Shown piece after piece: positions 1 to 6,976 of a stretch of DNA of 10,983 bases. The first letter of the stretch is position 1. Every line of letters begins with the position of its first letter. Under the pieces are notes generated by a model. It ran no database searches, was not told the origin of the DNA, and saw only the letters and a list, made by a program, of their open reading frames with translations. The stretch is from NCBI GenBank assembly GCA_028565715.1, contig JAOXYC010220128.1, forward strand, positions 1-10,983, written 5' to 3'. The position numbers were made by a program, and so were the translations under genes. This DNA is from Phoronis pallida (Eukaryota; Phoronida; Phoronidae).

Positions 1-3000
1 GAGGGCGGTACGTGCGTGAACACTACAGCGACAGAGTTTGTGAATCCTCTGTCGTTTTACAAGCCCTATAGCCTTTCAGGATGTCGACGTGAATGCTTAA
101 CTAACTATACCGTCGCTACATGTGGTTGTAAATATGTATTTGATGCAGGTAATGTAACTTAGGTGATTCCCTTCATACAGACAAGTCAGTCCGGTCATTT
201 AAAAATATATAATATTAGTTCATTATTTCAATATGAGATACGATACTTGATTATAAATAATTATGATCGCCAGCGTTAAAAATAGAAAATACTTTAATTA
301 GAATGTCACTCTTATGCCGACGTGTGATAAAAACGATATAAAATCCAGAGCTTTTGAATTTTAATCTCTTTAATGGCGTACAATTTAAAAATGAACAGAA
401 AAGTTCATTTTCAATTTCTGTATTTTAATAATTATGAATCTGTCCCAGCAACTATTTTGGTCACATCTCGTGACCTCATCCCTCAACTGAGGAAAATGTT
501 TTTGAAAAATGTTTCATGGCCCGGCTTGGGGTCAGGAGGTCCTGGGTTCGAGCCCCAGTCGGGCCATGAGACATTTTTCAAAAAACATTATCCCCAGTTG
601 AGGGAATTGGGTCACGTGATGTGACCAAAATGGTTGATGGAACACACTCATAATTATTTATAATTAGCTCGTTATGTTGTTATCTTAGTTGGTCATGACA
701 TTTTACTACAACCTGGTCTCGTTTTATTGCTACTCTCTCTTGCGAAAAATCATTGTTCACTATTAATATATTTACTATTTATAACATTTGCATCTGTTTA
801 CAGGTCCATCTAGAACATGTAATTCCCCCGAGATGACATGCCAACGCAAAGCAACAGGTATAAAACCACCGTCCAACTTACCATTAATGAAATTTACAAA
901 GTAAATGTATTTATCGCGGGACTATATTTCCTTTCAGTATAGATAAATGACGTCCTCATTCACTGACCTACTTTCGGATTACTACTCTGGACTGGTAAAA
1001 TTTATCCGTTCATTTTGGTTCTTAAAAAAAAATGTTTTCCACCCACCCTTTTCCCTCTTTAATATCCTAGTTTGTTAGTCCGTGTTATTTGTTAAGGGCG
1101 GTTTTTTGGTGCCCATCTTACAGAGATTGTAAAATTACCATTGTATTATTCTATTTTGTCATTCAAATAAATGACCTTTTTCAACTCACTACAATCTTAT
1201 CTCTGCAACCGAGCTCGAAGCGTTACCCCCTAGCAAATATAGAATTGCGATACCTCTAATCACTAAGGATTCTCGATGCCTCATAGCCTGATATAGGTGG
1301 CACAACAAGAGACATGCACTGCCGCCAGTAATCATGCCACGCAACTCAGTCATTTCATTTCTCGCCAGTTTGAGTGAGCACTTCCTTTGTTGAGTCGCAC
1401 TTGAACGCTAGTCGGGGTTGAGAAATGTTTGTCTTTCAGGCCACTGCATAACTGTATGTTAAAACTTAGGAAAAAAAAATGTCTAAATTAATTCTATGAA
1501 TGCGCTTTTTCAGAGGAATATACACGAAATGAAACCATCGAAGATTCTTGTAACTGTTTCATACCGTGTCACGAGAAACTTTACGAACAAACTCTTTCAA
1601 CCGCCTTGTTCCCGGGAAACCACATCATTGACACAATGCTTACGGACTACAACATCACCAAAGAAATGGCCAGGTAAGCCGACTTAAAGCGAGAATTAAC
1701 AACCTTTAAAAGTAGAAATTGTGAGGAAACCTGATTGGATTATTTTGATGCACTTTCAATATAATAAGATAGAGATAAGATAAGATAAGATAATCATTTA
1801 TTGGCCCACATTAAAATACAGGAATTTTTCTCGTGTGTAGGTGAAAGACAAATGATCGTATAAATAGGTTTAAAAATACATACGTAAAACGGTTAAAACA
1901 GTATGAGTTAAAGCCAAGCATTGAGCAGTCTGATGGACGTTGGAATGAATGAATTAGAGTATCTGGTTGTGTGACTGCGTACTGAGCGCAGTCGCCTACC
2001 CGAGGGAAGCTGCTGATAACATGCATGAAGAGGGTGCTGGTCATCAGACATGATCTTGTTCGCGGACTTCAGCACCAACTCATCATACACGTCATCACAG
2101 CGTCCCAGGGGCAGGCCAATAATACGCTCAGCACTCCTGATTACTTGATCGACCTTTCTCTTGATTTCGCCACCGCAGGAGCCAAACCAGAAAATCAGGT
2201 CATCAAAAATCACACTCTCTATAACAGACCTATAAAATAGAACCAGAGTACAATGCAGCCATATAAACGATTAAATATGTGTACATGTACGAAGATAAGT
2301 TTTCACACTTTGCAACTGCTCGTCAACCCAAGAAAAGTTTTAACTCTGACAAAAAATAAGAGATAATAAAATCACCTCGGTATCCGAGGACATCCAGTTT
2401 GTTTTTCAACCATATCAATCAGATCGTCCTATACATTTCAGGTGGTAGTCCTTTATATGAGTTATGAAAATGTAACTTTAATAGAAAATGACAAGCTCCC
2501 ATCGCTAATTAAGTAATCGTAAAACGCCTTGTTTTTATATTCATAGTTAGGATTTTCAAAACACCCCCAAAAAGCCTTCAAGAACAAAACACCAACCCCC
2601 AAATTAAGTACAATATATATGGTTCCAAAATAATTTACAAGTAACAATATTTTACCTTGGTTTGCAGAGAAAATTACGTTCAGGTGCGGATATTTTTTGA
2701 GAAACTTAACCACGACCTCATCGAACAAGTGCCCAGTTATGTTGGGATGAATTTCTTTGGTGAGTGAATTGGTGGTCAAATGATTTCTGAGAATAAAAGC
2801 TTCCCTCCCTTACGTTTCTGAGATAGCGCTTATCATTTTGAATGTGATGATTTCGTTTTTTGCCAGAGGTAGGCGACAGTGTTAAAGCGAGGCCGTCAGT
2901 GGGTTGACGTCAACTACATAAATGAGACTCCGTGCAATAAAAGTCGCAGGTGTCTCAGGCTACTCTAAGAAGCACTTCCGGTCACATAAGTCACATTCTA

Positions 3001-3605
3001 CGTTCTCACAAATTGTCTACCAAGAATCCAATAACCCGCAGAATATCGGGATAATAGATGTAACAAGCTTTTTATACCATAACGATAACGATAGGAAAGA
3101 ACTAGGTATTCTCTGAAAGTAGATCATGAAGATGTCCTTTTGAATCTATTATACCGAGTTTGACAGCAAAACAATCTAATTTGCGCGTGTTTAAGTGCAG
3201 ACGAAATGTGACGCATTAATTTTGCAACAATAAATAAATAAAAATGTCTGGATGCCTAAGTGCAGCTATCGGCTGCACGGAGTCTCATTAGCTACAACCG
3301 ATTCGTGCGAACCTAGAACTGACCCTCAGTCGAGAGGGGCCTTTAGAGACCAGCATTAGTGGACATTTTATTTTCGTATCACTCAAATGCTAATTCGTAA
3401 TATATATTTTTGATATTTCTTTCCAGCTGATCTCGGTGGAAATCTCGGCCTGTGTTTAGGCGCAAGTCTACTATCTGCAGCAGAACTTCTTGAGCACATT
3501 TGCATCGCACTATTTCAAGTTATTTCCGGTAAATTCTGGCGGAGTAAGAAAGCTCATCCTCCAAAGGCTGCTAACTTGACACATTACAAAAGTACAAGTG
3601 CGTGA
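1..3605 (+). CDS. DEG/ENaC (ASIC-like) sodium channel subunit, C-terminal half
   Basis: This is the 3' half of a gene for an amiloride-sensitive-type cation channel subunit of the plasma membrane. Exons read as 1-148 (phase 1 end), 804-857, 1514-1673, about 2423-2512 and 3427-3605 with a TGA stop; the first exon runs off the left edge. Exon 1 gives the extracellular cysteine motif YSLSGCRREC...ATCGCKYVFDAG. Exon 3 gives CNCFIPCHEKLYEQTLS, matching the family's CxCPxPCxxxxYxxxxS block. The last exon gives DLGGNLGLCLGASLLSAAE, which is the pore and second membrane helix with the GAS selectivity filter, followed by a short basic cytoplasmic tail. All junctions keep phase except exon 4 to exon 5. 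The intron just before D-L-G-G is at the position known in vertebrate ASIC genes. Family assignment is very secure; ligand and subfamily cannot be judged. Confidence 0.9.
449..636. mobile_element. Foldback (hairpin) element with tRNA-like core in DEG/ENaC intron 1
   Basis: Two arms, 449-531 and 553-636, are near-perfect reverse complements (about 83 bases each, a few mismatches), separated by about 21 bases. The ends read CAAC(T/C)ATTTTGGTCACAT on either side. The centre contains a perfect tRNA T arm: stem CTGGG 542-546, loop TTCGAGC 547-553, stem CCCAG 554-558. It is flanked by a 7-bp acceptor-like stem, GGCCCGG 518-524 with TCGGGCC 559-565. D and anticodon arms are missing. No target-site duplication is evident. 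Best read as a non-autonomous hairpin repeat. Confidence 0.8.
518..566 (+). other. Truncated tRNA-like sequence at the hairpin apex
   Basis: A 49-base segment folds as acceptor stem, AGGTC variable loop and complete T arm with the B-box-like GGTTCGAGCCC, followed by a discriminator A at 566. Only about 10 bases lie where about 35 bases of D and anticodon arms should be, so it cannot be a decoding tRNA. It may be the relic of a tRNA or tRNA-derived SINE from which the hairpin element arose. Confidence 0.5.
858..1513. other. DEG/ENaC intron 2, no further feature seen
   Basis: This AT-rich intron lies between the GTATAA donor at 858 and the TTTTTCAG acceptor ending at 1513. I found no coding exon, repeat or RNA gene in it. 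Its flanking exons join in phase (ACA-G/AG, Thr-Glu). Confidence 0.7.
1764..1796. repeat. Pentanucleotide microsatellite tail (GATAA/TTATC)
   Basis: Four to five near-perfect copies of the 5-base unit AAGAT/GATAA sit exactly at the 3' end of the antisense LINE, so it is interpreted as the retrotransposon tail and not an independent microsatellite. Confidence 0.8.
1764..2240 (-). mobile_element. 5'-truncated non-LTR retrotransposon (LINE, L2/CR1/Rex1-like), antisense in DEG/ENaC intron 3
   Basis: On the minus strand, 2240 down to 1908 encodes the C-terminal end of a LINE ORF2 protein, downstream of the reverse transcriptase core. It has FYRSVIESVI at the start, then FWFGSCG, AERIIGLPL and LPSGRRLRSVRSHTTR, and ends RLLNAWL before a stop. 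These blocks are typical of jockey-superfamily elements. About 110 bases of 3' UTR follow, then an ATAAATGATTATC-type end with a TTATC pentanucleotide tail at 1764-1796, as expected for elements ending in short tandem repeats. Family-like sequence ceases near 2240 although the frame stays open to about 2270, indicating the usual 5' truncation. No polymerase domain remains, so it is inactive. No certain target-site duplication was found. Confidence 0.85.
2423..2512 (+). CDS. Probable penultimate exon of the DEG/ENaC gene
   Basis: After a pyrimidine-rich tract and an AG at 2421-2422, the frame required by exon 3 (phase 2) reads R-SSYTF, then QVVVLYMSYENVTLIEN, then DKLPSLI-K. This aligns without gaps to the beta strand preceding the pore in ASIC-type channels (pattern LxVxIYxxxLxxxxIE). 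A donor-like GTAATC starts at 2513, one base before an in-frame TAA. Using that donor leaves phase 2, whereas the pore exon at 3427 needs phase 1, so the junction does not close. Position, length and motif support the exon; its 3' end is unresolved. Confidence 0.55.
2656..2786 (-). other. Possible minus-strand exon or gene fragment of unknown origin
   Basis: On the minus strand an open block is bounded by TTTTATTCTCAG (acceptor-like, ending at 2787) and CAAG/GTAAAA (donor-like, GT at 2655-2654). It reads NHLTTNSLTKEIHPNITG followed by HLFDEVVVKFLKKYP, HLNVIF and SANQ. The composition is protein-like and both splice signals are good, but I recognise no family and see no partner exons. It lies inside an intron of the plus-strand channel gene, so it could be a pseudogene fragment, a nested exon or chance. 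Confidence 0.2.
2921..3289. repeat. Inverted-repeat pair in DEG/ENaC intron 4, possible MITE remnant
   Basis: The 16 bases AATGAGACTCCGTGCA at 2921-2936 recur as an exact reverse complement at 3274-3289, with about 337 bases between. Similarity fades quickly on both sides. The size matches the two other MITE-like elements here, so this may be an old element, but no target duplication was seen. The right arm overlaps a small perfect hairpin, GTGCAGC/GCTGCAC, at 3260-3278. Confidence 0.45.
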
Positions 3606-3635
3606 TACAGTTCTGTGTACTAACCACCAAGGTTG

Positions 3636-4042
3636 AATAGTATCAAGAACCCATCACCTAGAATCTACAACTGTGCCGGTCGCGCTACGCTAAAATTGAC
3701 GATCGATTTTTAGAAATAAAGCACAACTCTAGAGTTTTTTTGCATCAAATTAAAGTTCTATGGATTTTTTAATCGATCTGAAAGTTTCATTACAATCGTT
3801 GATCGCTAAATAGGTTAATTCGTAATAAATCGAGATATCACCTTCGGCCGTGAGGTCTGTCACTTTGTAGCAGTTATTACAAGCGACACTTGGTGGCGCA
3901 TTAGTGAAAATTTGCGGTCTGGACCAATCAGATTGTAGGAAAGTCAACGAGTGCCATCTACTGAATGCTTATGAAAGCTCTATGAAGTGATAACTCAGGC
4001 CTCAGTGACACATTCTAAGGTGATGGGTTTCTTGATAGTATA
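3636..4042. mobile_element. MITE-like element with about 29-base terminal inverted repeats, downstream of the DEG/ENaC stop
   Basis: The left end at 3636-3664 contains GTATCAAGAACCCATCACCT. Its reverse complement with two single-base indels and one mismatch closes the right end at 4013-4042. The roughly 407-base element has no coding capacity; the open frame at 3750-3947 on the minus strand has no family features. It begins 31 bases after the channel gene's stop codon. Element identity is inferred from the TIRs; target-site duplications were not clear. Confidence 0.65.
3715..3720 (+). terminator. Poly(A) signal AATAAA, probable end of DEG/ENaC transcript
   Basis: A canonical AATAAA lies 110 bases after the TGA stop at 3603-3605, inside the TIR element at 3636-4042. 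A T-rich stretch (GTTTTTTTGC) follows within about 20 bases. It is the first canonical signal downstream of the stop. Confidence 0.5.
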
Positions 4043-4711
4043 CAGCACAGTTACTCTTGTTTTCAATCTTAGTCAATAACTATTTGTTATTACATTCTCA
4101 GGTCGCCCGTGCCACTCACACACAGCGTGAGGCAGTTTCTCACATCACCTTGCAGGACAAGGGAAAAGAGTTAATTGTTTTTTCTAATAGATTGGAGTTA
4201 ATTGATGTTGTGTAATAAAATGATTCTCAAATTCATGGCGAGTTCTGTGATTTTCTCAAAATTCAATAAAAGATCGCATTACTCTCCACTGAGGCCTACT
4301 CACACCATTGATGCTGATAATGCACACATTCTGTTGAATCTTCAAGTTGATTCCAAATAATTGAACAAAAGACTGTTTTGTGTGAACCTTTGAAAGATGT
4401 TTCTTGTCATTTCATATGTTTGGTGGTTGACTATGACGATATGATAAGCCATTTTGTGATATCTTTGCGCAGTGCATTCGGATAAGAAACATCACCAACA
4501 AAAATACTTGAACTTATTATTATTGTTAACATCGTCGTTTCAAGAACATTTGAAATGTTAACACAAATAGCTGACAACCACATTAACAAAAAAAAATTAT
4601 TTCAGCACGTAGCCAAATAGCGACATTTCCAACAAGTCATACAATCTACAGTCCCGTTCTCGACTGAATCCGGGCATTCTTAAAAATCTTACAATGCAGT
4701 GATACTTTTCA
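4043..4711. other. Convergent intergenic region between DEG/ENaC and the Gly/Cys-rich gene
   Basis: AT-rich sequence with no exon or repeat that I can support. The 3' UTR of the minus-strand Gly/Cys-rich gene must begin here at 4711 going leftward. I see no canonical AATAAA on that strand in this stretch, only AATAAT near 4515-4526. Confidence 0.5.
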
Positions 4712-6388
4712 CTAACCGCCGCATCCTCCTCCACAGCCACCACCGCACCCGCCACCGCCACCACAACCACCTCCACCCCCACATCCACCACCCCCACAAC
4801 CACCACCCCCACAACCTCCACCATGACCTCCGCACCCGCCACCACACCCGCCAAAGTGATGATGGTGATGTCCAAATAACCCACATCCACCGCACCAGCC
4901 ATGCATGAAGGCGCCTCCTATCATTGCCGCACCAAGGAGATTACCGGTACCGTATCCACTGCGCTCACGTATTATTGTAGTTTGTGGCGGGGGCGGCCCA
5001 TACGGGTAACTACCGTAAGCTGTAAATGATATCTGACTCTGAATCTAAACATTTACGTTTGCAGTACTGACCAATATTGGCATCGAGACAAACGGGGGAA
5101 AGTGCACAGAGAAGCCACCCAAGGCCTGGCACCAAGCACAACATTGATATTGTGGTAGGCCTTGTTGTTTTCTATTACATATCAAATAATCAATAAAGAT
5201 AAAAATATTCTAAAATATGGTGCGTGATCAAAAAAGACACAAGCATTCGCCAAAGAGTATTTTTCTTCGGAACTTTTTTGTACCCAATAGATACAAAAAT
5301 TATTATGATAATTGCAATAATGTCACCAAAAAGACACGATTCAAAAGTTTTAAAAAACTACAAAGAATGTTCAATCAGAGTATCACTCACCAGGGGGCGG
5401 GGGTGGGTAGTACTGATAAAGAGGTACTGGTTGAACTGAAATGGACATAACATGTGGCATTATATCAATCTGATTGGAAGTTGGAAAGGCTCAGAAATGG
5501 TATTTTAAGGAAACAACTGAACAACGGTATGAGTACTGGTGATCGTTTTTATCCCAATAGGTGCCCTCGTTAACAAATTCAAAATCACAAAAAGGGAAAA
5601 GAAATTAAAATCAGTCATTGTTTTAAAGATTTAAAAATTACCTTGTGGCGAGGTCGAGACTGTGCCTAAATTTTGTGTCGTTGGCACCGGTGAGGCTAAA
5701 AAATGAAAAATGTAATAATTTTCTTACGCTTGAGTCTTTTCAAAAATAACTAGTTATAATTTTTGTATATTTTGTATTTGTGTTTGTGACCAATAACAAA
5801 TTACAAAGAGTCTATGTTCAATGGTTCCCCAGTTAGCTTGAAACATTAATAATGTAAAGGCTTACCTCAATGACCTACCGTACTGCAAAGATTACCGGCT
5901 TGGAAGCACATGCTAAATTAATTTCATGTTAAAGTAAAGAAAAAATACCTTTTAATGTGTTGCAAAATATTTTATAATTGAAGTACAATACATACAGCAG
6001 GTTTCACTGCAATTTGCCTTTAAAACCTTTATATCCACTGAAATGTATTTTATAACTCAATGACCTTCTTTGTCATAGTCGGAAATATATTTAATTCTCA
6101 CCTTGTGGTCGTGGGGGAGGAGGTTGAACATAGGTGACCATGTTATGAGGATTTGCTAGAAAGATAAATACACTAGAAATTGGTAAGAAATCGAATCATA
6201 AGAAGACGACAAAGTGTCATGAAAACTGCCAGACCAGTATGGCGGTCTAGGGCATATTTTAAAGCAGCGTTTCTGATATCTAACTGGTTGTCTAGTAAAA
6301 ATATACGTGAAATTAGTGCAAGGACCAGTTTCTCAGTGTTTTTTGGTGCCCAAAAAAAAGCATGTGGACACTGTTGCTCACCATGCAT
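4712..6388 (-). CDS. Pro-rich, Gly/Cys/His-rich small protein, five coding exons
   Basis: I do not recognise a named family. Exons on the minus strand are 6388-6382 (ATGCATG), 6155-6102, 5695-5642, 5435-5391 and 5019-4712, ending in TAG. All junctions close in phase 1 and give 155 residues. The first third is Pro/Gln/Thr-rich (YVQPPPPRPQ, YQYYPPPPPPA, YGPPPPQ). TTIIRERSGYGTGNLLGAAM then leads into a short small-residue hydrophobic stretch. The last 60 residues are WCGGCGLFGHHHHHF followed by repeated Cys-Gly3-5, with 11 cysteines in total. No signal peptide is present. A metal-binding or self-assembling role is a guess from the Cys/His content. The overlapping open frames at 4597-4902 lack these exon connections. 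Exons 2-5 are well supported by phase and composition; the 7-base first coding exon is weaker. Confidence 0.7.
5980..6037 (+). repeat. Diverged copy of part of the 7937-8272 element
   Basis: The stretch around AAGTACAATACATACAGC and CACTGCAATTTGCC resembles 8194-8254 (GAGTACAATAAGTACAAC, CGCTGCAATTTGTT) in the same orientation, at roughly 75% identity over about 60 bases by eye. It sits in an intron of the Gly/Cys-rich gene. The terminal arm is not recognisable, so the copy would be truncated or decayed. Confidence 0.4.
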
Positions 6389-6512
6389 TTTCAGCACTCA
6401 TTATGTTAATTTTAGCATCCTTTAGAGCCAGAGTTTAAACGGAGTAGTGAGAGTGCAAATTCTAATCCACAAATTGCACAATTCTCCACTTGGGCTCCAG
6501 CGTGAATCTGCG

Positions 6513-6556
6513 TGACGTCACATGAAATCCCCCTATTGTTCGGATTGGTATATTGG
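6513..6556 (-). promoter_or_regulatory. Probable promoter of the Gly/Cys-rich gene: two CCAAT boxes and a CRE
   Basis: Read on the minus strand, CCAAT boxes at 6556-6552 and 6548-6544 are followed by a palindromic TGACGTCA at 6520-6513, about 125 bases before the proposed ATG at 6388. Tandem CCAAT sites (NF-Y) beside a CRE (CREB/ATF) are a known animal core-promoter arrangement. No TATA box is apparent. A second TGACGTCA lies further upstream at 6816-6823. Confidence 0.5.
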
Positions 6557-6815
6557 TTCGGAAATCAACTGAGCAAAGGAACAAACGCTTTTAAGGTTTA
6601 AGAAAATTGATCATTTGATCAAACCGTTGAAATAGAAATGCCATTGAACCTACTTCGTCGACCTCCACCCACAGGTATACACATAATCAACTCGGACAGC
6701 AAATAAATTCTGACTCGGGGATTCTACATAGGATGATAATCTTATTGAATTGCTTAATGTTAGAACATACTTTCCCCGTAAAAACATTATTTTACGAAGT
6801 ACAATTGTCATTTTA

Positions 6816-6823
6816 TGACGTCA
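6816..6823. promoter_or_regulatory. Palindromic CRE (TGACGTCA)
   Basis: An exact 8-base CREB/ATF consensus followed closely by TTGACGT (6823-6829), a possible half site. It lies between the 3' end of the prokineticin-like gene and the start of the Gly/Cys-rich gene, so it is more likely to serve the latter. Confidence 0.35.
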
Positions 6824-6918
6824 TTGACGTATTGTTTTGGAGCCAACAAACCGGCTTTCAAACGTGTTTTCGAACAATGAAACTTAATAAAAACGATAAG
6901 AAAAACAAACAAAATCGT

Positions 6919-6924
6919 TTTATT
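6919..6924 (-). terminator. Poly(A) signal AATAAA of the prokineticin-like gene
   Basis: On the minus strand AATAAA lies about 55 bases after the TGA at 6979-6977, followed by a T/G-rich stretch (GATTTTGTTTGTTTTTC), the usual downstream context. Confidence 0.65.
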
Positions 6925-6976
6925 GAAGGAATTGGAGCGTTTGCATCATTTTCAAATGCACTGAAGTTCAAATAAT

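Noticed and set aside
518-566. Functional tRNA gene
   Set aside because: Acceptor and T arms are present, but D and anticodon arms are missing and no anticodon can be assigned.
373-624. Open frame of 83 codons on the plus strand
   Set aside because: It runs through the foldback element and its tRNA-like core, has no family features and lies in a channel intron.
2868-2869. Two-base microexon (AG between CCAG and GTAGGC) that would restore the channel frame
   Set aside because: It would close the phase and give Lys-Ala before D-L-G-G, but a 2-base exon is too small to accept without transcript evidence.
2922-3116. Plus-strand open frame of 64 codons in the last channel intron
   Set aside because: It has no match to the DEG/ENaC segment expected there and begins within the inverted-repeat arm.
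4597-4902. Val/Ala-rich and Trp-rich open frames on the minus strand
   Set aside because: They are other frames of the same repeat; only the Gly/Cys frame joins the upstream Pro-rich exons in phase.
4699-4908. His-rich open frame on the plus strand (HHPHNHHP type)
   Set aside because: It is the antisense shadow of the Gly/Cys repeat codons and has no connecting exons.
6173-6425. Open frames on both strands around 6173-6425
   Set aside because: They cover the first intron and leader of the Gly/Cys-rich gene and show no recognisable motif.
6733-6975. Plus-strand open frame of 80 codons
   Set aside because: It is AT-rich, with no motif, and overlaps the CRE and the poly(A) region of the prokineticin-like gene.
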